A stretch of 64,000 bases of DNA, from positions 1,302,001 to 1,366,000 of the forward strand of contig NW_024045135.1 in assembly GCF_012273895.1 (NCBI RefSeq), read 5' to 3'. Below, piece after piece: positions 10,334-22,416 of the stretch. The stretch comes from Zerene cesonia (Eukaryota; Arthropoda; Insecta; Lepidoptera; Pieridae). The notes under the pieces were generated by a model. The model did not search any database and was not told where the DNA came from. It was given only the letters and a program-made list of their open reading frames with translations. The position numbers and the translations under genes were made by a program. Position 1 is the stretch's first letter. Every line of letters starts with the position of its first letter.

Positions 10334-11267
10334 GTTTAGAAATGCATATAAATACACATTTCTACTAGTTAATAATATATTAATGTTTCAAATTGCAATT
10401 GTATTATAATTTAGCAAACACTCTTATGTCAGGCTAATTCAGCTTTGGAAATCCAACGAAAATCATCAGTGCTTTAAAATTTTATACACAAAATGTTTTT
10501 TCGATATCTCCCACTGACAATATATTTTCATTTAAAGTTGATGAGTATTCCTATTTTTTGTGTCATTTTTCTACAATTACTCATTATTAGTGTATAATAA
10601 TTATGCACCAAAATATGACACATGTATGAAGCAAACGAATTTTTAAGGCATTATAAGGCGATTTATGTAAAATATATTTCTCCCAATATTTTGACCGTTT
10701 TTGTATCTCTTTAATAAAAGTAGATGAAAACTTATTGCCAAATATTCGGACGGTAATTCTTACAACCAAATTGTGCTCACCCAAATATAAGTAAGTATAC
10801 AGGTAAAATTCGATTCATTGAAAGATGCGATACGTAAGGGTCATTATATTTATTATGATTAAAATGTTCCATCCCGTTCTAGTACCTTGTTATTTACAGG
10901 GTCGTGTGCCTTGAATAAATTGATTTTTAACCTATGTAACAAAAAGAGGCTACACATTGTACCTTATTCTATTTTAACTGCAATTCTTAAATTTATTCTC
11001 ATAAAGATAATCATTTACGTGTTTCAGACAATTAAACATATAGGAAGAGAAGTTCAATAATTTCAAAATTAACAAATCATTCTTAAAACACTAATGCTAA
11101 CTTCTCACAAATTATGCCAAACCATATATTTATTTCACTACATAAAAGGTTGGAGACTCGTTTACCTTACCTTTGCCATACCTGGCTAGTCCAGTTATTT
11201 CTTCCCATCGTCAATTATTTCCTCATCATTCATTTAAAAGCTGGCAGTTCATTTCAGCCCTACTCCA
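10334..11267. other. AT-rich stretch without a gene
   Basis: No coding region, RNA or repeat family is recognised. Confidence 0.55.
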
Positions 11268-11345
11268 GCAAATGTTCATGGATCACCCATGGTCGCTTAC
11301 CATCAGACGAACCACCAGCTCGGATGTCCGGTTGGACATAAAAAG
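11268..11345 (+). mobile_element. Family B retroposon, 3' fragment
   Basis: AAATGTTCATGG, GGTCGCTTACCATCAGACG, AACCACCAGCTC and GACATAAAAAG form the last ~75 bases of family B. The insertion is strongly 5'-truncated, as expected for target-primed reverse transcription. Confidence 0.7.
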
Positions 11346-11689
11346 TAAATGAACAGTATGATGAAAGGCCAAGTATACATCAAATAACATCAATCTGTGG
11401 TAAAAAATAAATATAACCTTTTCCTTTTTCTAACATGGGTCAGCGGATAATTCAACGTTTTTTCATACATGTGATAAAACTTGGTCAGGATAGCATGCAA
11501 ACATGGGATGACCCTCAATCGATCATTCATCTAAGCTATTAATTTTGCGAAATTATTGACATTTTTACTTTTAACTTTTTTTCTTAATATAATATACCGA
11601 GAAATAATTCTGCAACAGAGATAGTTTTGAATGCCTTTATTGGTTAATGAAATCCTTTACTTTTCATATCTATAAGCACGTGGTATCAA

Positions 11690-11760
11690 CGCGAAGGTTT
11701 ATAAGAATGTACGGATATTTGTTACTCTTTCATACAAAACCCTCCAATTGAATTATGAAA
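11690..11760 (+). mobile_element. Degraded Lep1-type fragment
   Basis: GCGAAGGTTTATAAGAATGTACGG and TTGTTACTCTTTCATACAAAA correspond to the 5' half of family A. The remainder is lost. Confidence 0.45.
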
Positions 11761-14480
11761 AGCTTTTTTGTAAATCATTATTATTAATATAATGTTTTAA
11801 AACAAATGTCATTATATTTAATTAGGAAAACGAAATATCGTCATATCAGATTTAACAAATAAAAAAGAACGAGACCAATCGACTTGTGCTCAACACAATT
11901 AATGATACGAGGACGTGGTGTAATGTTTTGACAATAGTTTATGTACGTTCAATTATTGTAAGTTATTGATATAGTGATCCGTAACAGTTAGTTATTTTTG
12001 TTATTATTTTCTGGTATGCGTTATTATCGTTGTTATTATATGAAAATGGAATACAATATATATAATAGTTTATATCTCTCGATAACTTGGCCTTACTATT
12101 GAAAGGCATTCTCGTGATTCCGGGATTATATTTATTTTTTATGCAGCCGACACAGCCATGTAACCAGCCAGTACCTTTTTCAAAGAAAAAGTTGTTCGAC
12201 CTCTCTGGTTCCAATATTTATGTTCCTAATTCAAAACTGATTACTGGCCTTCTTCGAATTTTATTGAAAAGCCTTACTCCGATCGCACTTATGAGGAATC
12301 TTTTGAAATAGAAAGAAGATTCTTTTATACCGTCACACTTAGTTGCAAGATACTTTGAAAAGGTTGCTAATTCAATGGGTTCTTTTATGATTTGCTACTT
12401 AATGCCATTTGTACGACTTTTTTTTTCATGTTGAATCGAGTAGTCAATCAGTCAATCGAGAATGCAGTGTTAAAATGTGGAAGTTAAATTGAGATAGGTA
12501 CTTGCATTTAATAATTACTTTTAATGATTTTATTAATTACTTTTAAGTATCGCATTACGGTGGAGATATCTTAGATAATACAGAGAGGAGATATCTTTAA
12601 CCATACTACTTCGTAGTCCAAAAATGAGAATATTATGGATTAAAAAAAATGTTATGATGTTTCGTTTTCAGTGATGTAGTGATTTTTATATTTGTGATGT
12701 TAAATTAAATTTTGACTAACAATATTGCAACTAATAATAGATTATGAGCTTAGGTGTATATGTTTTCTATTTTTAACTACTCATTTTCAGCCCTCTCCGG
12801 CGTCGTTTCTGGCGTCATCATAAAAATCTGTGTCACATGTTGAGACTGGGCTCTTAACTTAGTTTAATTTAAAACTCTAAAACTTGTAAATGTCGACGTT
12901 TTTAAAATCACTTTAGACATGTATTTCTTGTACAACGTTAGGAAAGTCGAAGACCTTAAGCCTCTTTCTTGGTACTAAATTTTGTAACCACCATAATGTC
13001 ATACCAGCGAAATGAAGAGGTTTGTTTTGATAATCAAAGTATATTAAGTAACACATGTAAAAACTACTAGTTTCATTTAACAAACTCCAAAGCCGGCAAA
13101 GAAAAAAAATGTATCGAATTTGACAAATAAAATACGGTGCTGCCTAAGTGAAACACAATTAATATAACAGTATAATATAACAGACACTATACACATATCT
13201 TTAAACGTCAGTTCTTCAAAAAGGAGATTCTATATACTCAATAGTTTTATCATAGAAACAAAGGAAATATCCAATATTCAAAATCAATTTTAAACTCCAA
13301 AATATGAAGATAAAGAGAGATGCAATTATAACACAAGTCACGGTGTAGGCTATCGCGCCATTCCATTAGGAAACATCGTTATAATACGAATAAAAATGCA
13401 AATAATCCAAGGAAATTTCACCGTTTGGCGCAAGGGTGCTTGTAATGAGTTCGGGGATAAGATAGAGAAATATGCGGACGTGCTGGCTCCTTTATTATAA
13501 AATGGTTGAATTGTATCTACGATCTTAATAACTGAACCGTAGCATTTAAATGCACTGCTAGTACTAGTTAGTCAATAATCCATCCTGCACTAAGTTTCAT
13601 ATAGATCCGATGGGAGATGTCGTTTCATATTATATTATTCATATAATGATGTGAGAAAATAAACTCTCTTTTATTTTTATTTTTCTTTTTTTTATATCCT
13701 GGAGTTCATCATCAGAGACATCCAGCACCAGGGTTATGTCTGACACAATCTGAACTAGATCCTTTTAGGCGGTAGTTTGGGACATTCTACTATTACATAG
13801 CTTGAATTTTTTTTTTATTCATATTACTCAATGCATATTGAATCCTCCCAAATGTGAACAGATTTGTTTAAATCCAAATATCCGTTGTTTCCGCAAAAAC
13901 CATTCCCTCCTCTCACTTGTGCCAAAGATGACCCTCCGACCGTTGATGATTCGGGGATTTCTTGACCCGATAATGTTTTTGGCTTAATCAAGTCAGACCC
14001 TGAATTTCGTCACCCCTTCCGATAAGAATTGAATCCCGACGCGTGGTCACGAAGTAGAATATATGATCTCGGCCCATTTATTTTTAAGTATTATTCATGA
14101 AATACGGTAGCCATTCGCGCTTCGCCGGATTGCCGTTTAGAAGCTAACGGTCTTTGTGTTTCGGCTGAGCTCCTCGTAAATATTGGTTATCGGTTTGGAG
14201 ATATGTTCTAGATCTGGTGTGTTTGGATATTCAGTTACATTCAATTTCAAATGGGACCTGGGTTATTTTTCTATTGTGCGGAATACGTATGTTTTGGTGC
14301 TATGGATGATGGAGTCGATGGTGCGTTAATTATTAGGTACTGTGAAATGTTTTAAATGCTCGTTGTAGTTTTATGTGCTCTATGACTGGTAAGATTTGTG
14401 TATTTTCATGTTCTGTACATAGTACATAGTCGTTTACGTGTGCAAAATTGTAATTTCCGTTAATGTTACATTATATTCTA
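11761..14480. other. AT-rich stretch without a supported gene
   Basis: The strands at 11963-12214 (minus) and 12087-12311 (plus) are open for 74-83 codons over the same bases, but neither translation shows a recognisable domain. A 61-codon frame at 13802-13987 is equally anonymous. No splice-flanked exon can be argued. Confidence 0.5.
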
Positions 14481-14860
14481 CTAGCTTTTCGCCCGCGGCT
14501 TCGCCCGCGTATAATTCGCTTATATCGCGCGACATGTAAGGAGTATTGTCTTCGTATTAAAAAGTATGTTTTGTTCTTTCCCACGTCTAGCTCCATCTTC
14601 ATACCAAGTTTCATCAAAATCGGTTTGACAATAACGAACTTTCATACAAACTTTCATCCCCTCTTTCAACCCTTTCTACCCTTTTTTCGCGTTAAAAAGT
14701 ATCCTATGTATTTTCCCAAGTTCAGTTCTATCTTCATATCAAATTTTGTAAAAATCGGTTCAGTGGTTTAGGCGTGAAAGCGTAACAGACAGACAGACAG
14801 ACAGAGTTACTTTCGCATTTATAATATTAGTATTTAAGTATTTATAATATTAGTAGGGAT
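14481..14860 (-). mobile_element. Helitron-like element (family D), long copy
   Basis: It begins CTAGCTTTTCGCCCGCGGC, has two related internal blocks (CTCCATCTTCATACCAAG and TTCTATCTTCATATCAAA, i.e. an internal duplication), a GACA microsatellite (about 14790-14810), and ends TTTATAATATTAGT. The terminal TATTTATAATATTAGT is itself duplicated (14818-14860), so the TC end is present twice. Confidence 0.8.
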
Positions 14861-15104
14861 AGAAGTCAAAATTATAAGTTTCCTAAATGTCAAACATCTT
14901 ATAAACAATCTAATACTTAACTGTAAATGACTAAATAATCAATTTTAACAGAGTTTTGATCTTAATTACAATTTCATAGTTTCTACGAAAGAAAGAACAT
15001 GTTAAAAGTTTTTGCATCATATAATTCATAAATTAGAGTGAAAAAGTTTTTAATTATTACTCTAATAGTATTTAAATGCTCCTAAGAATTTGATTTAAGA
15101 AGAG

Positions 15105-15190
15105 AAATAAATCGATCATGAGGAAGGATTCGAACACACAGTCTCAGCCAAAGCGCAGCTCAAAATCTCGATCACCAGTGATAACTTAAT
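15105..15190 (-). mobile_element. tRNA-derived SINE (family F), degraded
   Basis: ATCGATCATGAGGAAGGATTCGAACAC is the complement of a B box plus 3' acceptor-like region. CAGTCTCAGCCAAAGCGC and ATCACCAGTGATA follow in the order seen in the other family F copies. Confidence 0.5.
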
Positions 15191-15671
15191 TATGTTGAAA
15201 TAGTAGTAAGTTAAAATAAACTATTGAACAATTGAAACCAGGTTTTGTAACTTTATCTTCATAATTAATATTTATGCCACACATTTATGTTAGTAACATC
15301 ACACTACACAATATTCTGTGTTAGTTAATCATGCAAAAATGTCAGAACCCATTCGGATAACTTTCCGTACTTTCTGTACTACGCAATTTTGAAAAATTAC
15401 CGACAACTTAATGCTGTTTGTTACCGATTAAACGATTCTCAACTTCCGCTACCTCGAAGGTCCATAAAAACACACATTGAACGCCGGTAGCAGTCATAAA
15501 TCAACCTTCAACGAGTTACAAAGCCTTGTGGGATCCCTTTTATCTTTCCTATTGTGTGGTAAAGTAGGTGGAGTATATGCTATGTCCGCAGCTTCGCTTG
15601 TGAGTCGACCCGTGCATCATACACAAACTCTCTATAGACTACGTGATGTAAAACATTGTACTTTCTTTTCT

Positions 15672-15795
15672 ATGTTATTGCGAGCAACTGAGCTGGTGGT
15701 TCGTTTACGCCATGCGCTGTCTGCTTCAAAGGAGTAAAGGATAAGGAGAGGATTGGTGACAGGAACAAAGAAATGGACTCGGATGGGTGAGGAAT
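15672..15795 (-). mobile_element. Family B retroposon fragment
   Basis: TTGCGAGCAACTGAGCTGG, GGTTCGTTTACG, CGCTGTCTGCTTCAAAGG and a purine tract with GACTCGGATGGGTGAGG match the tail-side half of subtype 2 with an internal deletion. Confidence 0.6.
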
Positions 15796-15935
15796 AGGAC
15801 ACGGGTTTCCATGTTTACTCGAGAAAATAAATATTTGCACGTGATTTAATATGCAGTCCACCTTTGAGGTTGCGGGGAAGAAGAAAGAATCAAAACATTA
15901 GGCATTAGTCATGTATTTGACAGACATTTCTAAAT

Positions 15936-16145
15936 TAAGTGAAGTCCCGTGTCCCCTAGTGGGGTACGGGGCAGATGATGTACATCTGTTTCACTGATCG
16001 ATTTTCTTTATGGACAAGTAGGTGATCAGCCTTCTGTGTCCTGCCAGACCGAGACTTTTTTTTTTTTTGCGTCCCCACCGGGAATCGAACCCAGGACCCC
16101 TCGGTTCTAAGCTCACGCGCTAACCACTGTACCAAGGAGGCGGTC
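15936..16145 (-). mobile_element. Complete tRNA-derived SINE (family S) with target-site duplication
   Basis: On the minus strand the unit begins ACCGCCTCCTTGGTACAGTG, has GGTTAGCGCGTGAGC (A box region) and GGGTTCGATTCCCGGTGGGG (B box), then an internal A-rich tract. It continues with a ~110-bp unrelated body and ends CCCCACTAGGGGACACGGG. It is bounded by a 13-bp direct repeat GACATTTCTAAAT at 15923-15935 and 16146-16158, so this is an intact, fairly recent insertion. The minus-strand open frame through it is only a translation of the SINE. Confidence 0.9.
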
Positions 16146-16280
16146 GACATTTCTAAATGTAGTTCTTAAAATAATAACAGCCCATATTTTTGCACGCTCG
16201 TCTAGTTTTTATCCTCATTTGAAAGCCTGCTTTATTAATTGCTGAAACTCAATAATAAATGAGAAGCGTTGATCACACAA

Positions 16281-16478
16281 ATATTGTAAATGTGAAAGTT
16301 TGTTTGTTTTGACGTTAGTCCGTCAATCACGCTGAAACTACTGAGCGGATTTTGGTGAAAATTTTGTATACAGACAGGGTATGAGCTGACTTGGGTGATA
16401 GCATACTTTTTATTCCGATTTAATGCTCCGTTGGGATAGAACCTTGATATCCGGACGGAGCCGGGACAAGACTCTAGT
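16281..16478 (+). mobile_element. Helitron-like element (family M)
   Basis: ATTGTAAATGTGAAAGTTTG, CGCTGAAACTACTGAGCGG, GTATACAGACAGGGTATGAG, TTGGGTGATAGCATAC, GGACGGAGCC and a CTAG end. It is the plain version of the body found fused to a Lep1 head at 58994-59180 and serves as its comparator. Confidence 0.7.
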
Positions 16479-17314
16479 ATTATACATTTTGTATTGCTCT
16501 AGAACTTTCTAATAACCTTGGAAAAAAGGTAAGTATAAGTGAACTTCTTTTTATCAAACTGTAATATCGTGACGCTGCTAATACTTTAAGAATCAATCTC
16601 TATGGAATGTTGCCTACCAACAAAATGAAGATAAGAAATAAAAATCCTGCTCCAAAAACACCGAGAATTCATGCTGTATCTTTCTAAGTGATCAATCTCA
16701 TAGTGAACGTGTTGTTTAGTATTTTGTTAGGCTTTATCTACAATTTTGTTTATAATTCATCTATAGTCAAATTGCCGCGAAATCAAGAAACCAAAGACAA
16801 CAAAGAAAAGCTTTTCATGTCAACACATTTACGCATTAGAAATTAAAGTAATTAACTTACTTTAAACATGTTTTATTGGATACTTTATTTTTAGTTTTTA
16901 AAAGCATTAAATGAGATTTCGAAAAATTTAAGTAATTGATTGAATTCGCCTATTTTTATTAGTCAATTTATTAGCCTATTTTTTTAGTCAATAAATTCGT
17001 GGCTTTTCAATCAATTAGTGTGAAAATAATGATTACATATTTATATCCAATAACTGCTGTTGACTACTTTAACCCGACTGTGCGAAAAATATAATGTTTT
17101 TGCATGGTTTTGTTTAAATATGCTATCCAGCATGCAAACCATCTGGTTTAAATCAATAAACCATCGCGCCGTTATATTTGCATCTATCCTGTAAAATAGA
17201 TGTAAATAGTTTTAACGTGTGAGTGTTAAAAAAATAAATAATTCAATATGTTCAATCAACAGTTCTGGCGCAAATATTTCACGCAAAAAGTTTACAACCA
17301 CTTCTTATTACTAA
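16479..17314. other. AT-rich stretch without a gene
   Basis: Only a short local duplication is seen (GCCTATTTTTATTAGTCAAT and GCCTATTTTTTTAGTCAATA near 16950-17000). Confidence 0.55.
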
Positions 17315-17440
17315 CTAGCTGTTCGCCCCGGCTTTGCCCATGGTACGTATATAGCCTATGTCACGGTCCAGTAGTTTTTGAGGTTATCCATTACAAACAA
17401 ACAAACAAAAAATGCAAATACCTTTTATAATATTAGTGTA
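17315..17440 (-). mobile_element. Helitron-like element (family K)
   Basis: CTAGCTGTTCGCCCCGGC, CCCATGGTACGTATATAGCC, CAGTAGTTTTTGAGGTTATC, AAACAAACAAACAAA and ATAATATTAGTGTAG are the standard order of a short lepidopteran Helitron-like element. Confidence 0.75.
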
Positions 17441-17867
17441 GATTTACTAACTAACTTTTCAACGTCACGATTATTTTCGTATGTCCTATATGAACAGCAT
17501 CATCAAGCCATTCGGTCGTCTAACGCAAATTATAAAAATCCTGCAAGGATTCCGCTCCATGACGATGTATTTCCGAGGCTAAACTCACTATAATATGACA
17601 AGATTAGGTCGCTACGTGCCGAAACGACTTGTCATACTTTTGATTAATGCGCGCCATTCTTTCTCTCTGAGAAACGTGCTGCGTTATCAGTCACCTACTA
17701 TCGCTTTTTAATGAAATCCTTGGTTGAGTTTTCACGAAGATTATTTAGAGTTTTGTGGGCGGAATGAGATACGCCTTTTGTGAAAGTGTTTGAAAAATGA
17801 CTTTTAATGGTAATATTTGCCCGCAATTTATTTGCGTCGAGTGAAAAAAGTATTTAAATCTATACTA

Positions 17868-18013
17868 ATATTAAAAAGCTGAAGACTTTGTTTGATTGCT
17901 TGAACGTGCTAATCGCAGGAACTACTGGTTCGATTTAAACAATTCTTACAGTGCCCATTTATTGAGGAAGCCGGCTTTCCTAACCACGGGCGTAGCCGGG
18001 GAGGACAGCTAGT
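17868..18013 (+). mobile_element. Helitron-like element (family E)
   Basis: TACTAATATTAAAAAGCTGAAGAC, GGAACTACTGGTTCGATTT, CCCATTTATTGAGGAAG and GGGCGTAGCCGGGGAGGAC ending in GCTAGT. It is the better-preserved partner of 3211-3371. Confidence 0.75.
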
Positions 18014-20255
18014 AACGTATATGGAAGCAATATGCACACATATGCATACACTGCACTACAAAAAGACAAATATTTACATGTATACGTATATATTAAATGG
18101 GACCACAGAACAAGCATCAGCTTACAAATAAAAAAAAAATCTCGATTCACCCAGTTATAAACTTACAAGGTAATAAACACAAAAAAATACAGTCGAATTG
18201 ATAATCCTTGGCTTTTGAAGTCGGTTGAAACAAAACGCTAACACGCTCTTATAGAATAAACTTCCCAGATTAGTAAACAATAAAGAACAGTGATAAGAAA
18301 ACATTATTATCACAAGCAAATTGATTTCAATTTTTCCACGATCCTTTAGACCAATTAATTCATAAATAAGCGTCCCATTTACTACACAAACAATATTATT
18401 TTTCATATAAAATAGTCTGATAAAACCTTCCTGTTATAGAAAATACTCAAAATAATTATCTCTTCCAACACCATATCAAAACCATTATTTGCTGTGAAAG
18501 CCTCTTTAGAGGACGTTTCAAATCAAAATATTATTCATTGTGTAATCATTAGAGGCAAACTAAAAGTGTTCAACAAGCACTTTTAGTTTTTTTACTACGT
18601 AAATTTAAAGCGCCCTTTAATCAACCTAATACTGAAAATAGTATAATTTAGTAATTACTTCCCTTTCTAATGGTAAGATAAAAAAACATATTACATATAT
18701 GTGCCGGGTGGAAATGTGGCTTAGAAATTTGCGAAATCCCTATGCATACTACGAAATCACGGAAGATGGCGAATCTTCTTGTTTATTACGTCTATTTATT
18801 AAAAATGTTATGTGGTATTTTAATAAAAGAAAATCCATCACAAACAATGAAATATTTTCAAATGCAATAACACTAGTATGGACGGAACCTATAAAATAAA
18901 GTGGGAATTATTGAAATTTTCATCCGTTTGTCCATTTGTTCCGGTTCCAGTTAATGCTTTTAAATTAACATTCACTTGACGATAAGTGATGTAGTAAGAT
19001 GCAACCAAGTCTTTCAATGTAGAAAAAGTCTTTTTACATGCACTAACCGAACTACCTGGTCATGTTTATAACCTTTATAATTACTAGATACGACTTAAAT
19101 CACAGTCAAAATGTCCTATAAACTGTTTTATCCCATTTCGCCATAAACAACTTGTAGTGAGATCAAATTAAGGTTATTTTATGACCAATTACGGTTCGCG
19201 TGGGATAATCCCCTGACTTAGGTCACATTATGTGCTAATAAATGAACTAAGCTTACTATTTAAGACTTTATGTTGGAAGTTTGAGGTTTGTGGCGGCTAC
19301 GAAACAATAAATACTGGATAAAATAAACGAATTATAAAATCATTGAAACAATAACCATTGAGTTTCGGTTTGATTTATTGCTAGCATGAATTCACAGTCT
19401 ATACTGAATAACGAGAAAGGCATGTATTCTAAATATTCTAATAGTGCTTTTTTTTTCAATTTCTTTAGTCTTTTCCATCGATAGCTTTTAGGTAAGGAAT
19501 GAAAAGTGGTAAGCTAAGGTTCTTATAACATACATAAGCTATACTTATGTATGTTATAAGAAAAAGGAGTTGTTTTGAGTTTTGCAATAAAAATATAGTC
19601 TAAATAAGTTTTTTCTACACCAAAGGTTAGCAACATTACTGAGGAGAGAGATACCACACCATATTCCAAAAAAAAAAAAGAAATTACAGCCTAATCGGGA
19701 ACCTCCTGAGTTTTTATGAACGGTTAAAATCTGTATATTATTTTGTAAGGGAGAAAAAAACAATTCATTTCTGCTTATATCTTCTAGTAAATTGGTGATA
19801 TCATGTTATTTATTTTTATTGTAAATGAGGTATCATTTCACAGGTAATGCAATGCTAAATAAAATACTTCTTAACACGTCTTCATTATATACGCTTAGGG
19901 CACAAATATGTAGACAAATTTATCCAAAAATAAAGAGGTTGAGGAGGTTTTTATTTTGTTTAAATACAATTGACGTGATTTTTTGGGTGTACTAGGACAT
20001 TATCATATTTTAGAATCTCGAATGATGATGCTCAATTTTTTTTTATATCTGCGGTAATGCAATATTTCTTTCTTTAATTTTTTAATAACACAAAACGTTA
20101 AATATTTATATAATAACACACACACACTCTATGTCATATAAAAACCGCTCATATAAACATCATAATAATTAAGTACCCAAATTATAATATACTTAGTCTG
20201 GCCATAAATACTGTTACACTTAATTATAAAAAAATATTACATTTGAATTTCGAAT
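18014..20255. other. AT-rich stretch without a gene, up to the first gap
   Basis: Apart from the palindrome at 19522-19560 and a shared 15-mer (CAATTGACGTGATTT near 19967, also near 50198), no feature is supported. GGCTTTTGAAGTCGGTTGAAA near 18208 resembles part of repeat family N at 35700. Confidence 0.5.
19522..19560. repeat. Perfect 17-bp inverted repeat with 5-nt loop
   Basis: The arm CTTATAACATACATAAG (19522-19538) and its exact complement (19544-19560) flank CTATA. It is too short and AT-rich for a typical miRNA precursor. It could be a foldback scar or a cruciform-prone site. Confidence 0.85.
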
Positions 20256-21255
20256 NNNNNNNNNNNNNNNNNNNNNNNNNNNNNNNNNNNNNNNNNNNNN
20301 NNNNNNNNNNNNNNNNNNNNNNNNNNNNNNNNNNNNNNNNNNNNNNNNNNNNNNNNNNNNNNNNNNNNNNNNNNNNNNNNNNNNNNNNNNNNNNNNNNNN
20401 NNNNNNNNNNNNNNNNNNNNNNNNNNNNNNNNNNNNNNNNNNNNNNNNNNNNNNNNNNNNNNNNNNNNNNNNNNNNNNNNNNNNNNNNNNNNNNNNNNNN
20501 NNNNNNNNNNNNNNNNNNNNNNNNNNNNNNNNNNNNNNNNNNNNNNNNNNNNNNNNNNNNNNNNNNNNNNNNNNNNNNNNNNNNNNNNNNNNNNNNNNNN
20601 NNNNNNNNNNNNNNNNNNNNNNNNNNNNNNNNNNNNNNNNNNNNNNNNNNNNNNNNNNNNNNNNNNNNNNNNNNNNNNNNNNNNNNNNNNNNNNNNNNNN
20701 NNNNNNNNNNNNNNNNNNNNNNNNNNNNNNNNNNNNNNNNNNNNNNNNNNNNNNNNNNNNNNNNNNNNNNNNNNNNNNNNNNNNNNNNNNNNNNNNNNNN
20801 NNNNNNNNNNNNNNNNNNNNNNNNNNNNNNNNNNNNNNNNNNNNNNNNNNNNNNNNNNNNNNNNNNNNNNNNNNNNNNNNNNNNNNNNNNNNNNNNNNNN
20901 NNNNNNNNNNNNNNNNNNNNNNNNNNNNNNNNNNNNNNNNNNNNNNNNNNNNNNNNNNNNNNNNNNNNNNNNNNNNNNNNNNNNNNNNNNNNNNNNNNNN
21001 NNNNNNNNNNNNNNNNNNNNNNNNNNNNNNNNNNNNNNNNNNNNNNNNNNNNNNNNNNNNNNNNNNNNNNNNNNNNNNNNNNNNNNNNNNNNNNNNNNNN
21101 NNNNNNNNNNNNNNNNNNNNNNNNNNNNNNNNNNNNNNNNNNNNNNNNNNNNNNNNNNNNNNNNNNNNNNNNNNNNNNNNNNNNNNNNNNNNNNNNNNNN
21201 NNNNNNNNNNNNNNNNNNNNNNNNNNNNNNNNNNNNNNNNNNNNNNNNNNNNNNN
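20256..21255. other. Assembly gap, exactly 1000 N
   Basis: The round size indicates a default scaffold gap of unknown true length. The frames that run through it on both strands are artefacts. Confidence 0.95.
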
Positions 21256-21744
21256 TAAAAGTAATAAATGTTATTTGCAGTTAACAATTTTCTTTTTTCT
21301 TTATTACAATATTTATGGCAAGACTAGGTACTGGGCATATACAATTCAACAAATGTACGATACATTCGTCCCCAAACTAGCACAGCCCGTATCTTGGGGA
21401 TCACTGGGTTCCTCTTGGATACGATAACGTGTTATTTGGTTGCTGATAATTCCAAATTTAGCATAAACGACAACATGCAAATCTAATAATATAAACTAAT
21501 TATATGAAAATGGACCTGTTATCAGAGTAAGTCACAATTCGGGTCTAACGAATGAGTATAATCGGAATCAATTCAAGACCCATGAGTTACAAATCGCTAG
21601 CTTCAATCCCAGACTGAGTGATTTGTTAAAATAAATCCTCTCACCATTTGTCAGGCGCTATGGAGGGTAGATAAAAATGGTTAACCGTCACACCGATGTC
21701 TGTCCTATGTTCAGGAGTTTTAGACACTTATTTCTGCATTGTAA
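21256..21744. other. AT-rich stretch without a gene
   Basis: No feature is recognised between the gap and the following family B fragment. Confidence 0.5.
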
Positions 21745-21870
21745 TGAGGCCCATATCTTTCTCCTTTCCCTTCCCACTCCTTTCTTTTATTCCCTTCGTC
21801 AATCATTTCTCTATTCCATTTTTAAAGTCGGCAATTTGTAAAAGCATATATACCCTACAAGCGTCTCTGC
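21745..21870 (+). mobile_element. Family B retroposon fragment, degraded
   Basis: GAGGCCCATATC, the pyrimidine tract CTTTCCCTTCCCACTCC, AAGTCGGCAATTTG and GCGTCTCTGCAAATATTCAT follow the family B order, then decay before the tail. Confidence 0.6.
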
Positions 21871-22267
21871 AAATATTCATAAAAAGAGTATATGTCATCA
21901 TACATTTATTTTATGTTAAACATAGAGAATATGTAACTTCTATCAGTTTCGAATCTGTATCGCACTGTGGTATTTGTAAAGAATCAATGACCGCATTCAT
22001 TCTAGTCCTTCTTCTTAAATATAATCACAGATAATAATAGAATACTCTATACGATAAAAATTTATTTAAGTACGATTTAAATATGTTTCTTGGTCTTCAT
22101 ACCAAAAGTTATTTACACAATATATACAGATATATACACTGTATATTAAAACAACGTTAAAATGTATTTTTCACATTTTCAGTTGTCTATTTACGACAAT
22201 TTGTTTTTACAACAGCGACATATCGGGTATTAGCCAGGAAATATTATTTTGAGTGTCATTAGGTATC

Positions 22268-22405
22268 TACACTAATATTATAAAGAGGAAAACTTTGTTT
22301 GTTTGTTTGGTTGTAATGAATAGGCTCAAAAACTACTGGACCGATTTTAAAAATTCTTTCACCGTTCGAAAGCTACATTATCCACGAGTAACATATATAT
22401 TTTAT
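22268..22405 (+). mobile_element. Helitron-like element (family K), 3' part replaced
   Basis: ACACTAATATTATAAAGAGG, GTTTGTTTGTTTGGTTG, AAAAACTACTGGACCGATTTT and TTATCCACGAGTAACATA form the 5' two thirds of the element. The expected CTAG end is absent, and a 51-bp minisatellite follows almost directly. Confidence 0.65.
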
Positions 22406-22416
22406 TTTGGAAAAAA

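Noticed and set aside
10224..10409. 61-codon plus-strand frame with SLIQWLTHERRTEGSWVQF
   Set aside because: The peptide is the translation of a tRNA-derived SINE head; the same peptide appears on the minus strand at 15956-16150 within the complete SINE.
12087..12311. 74-codon plus frame and overlapping 83-codon minus frame as an exon
   Set aside because: Both strands are open over the same bases and neither translation resembles a known protein. No splice evidence favours one.
18548..18600. Inverted repeat AACTAAAAGTG/CACTTTTAGTT followed by T-run as a terminator
   Set aside because: The bacterial terminator logic does not apply in this genome, and no transcript unit ends here.
20220..21427. 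355- and 394-codon frames
   Set aside because: They consist of the 1000-N gap with a few flanking codons.
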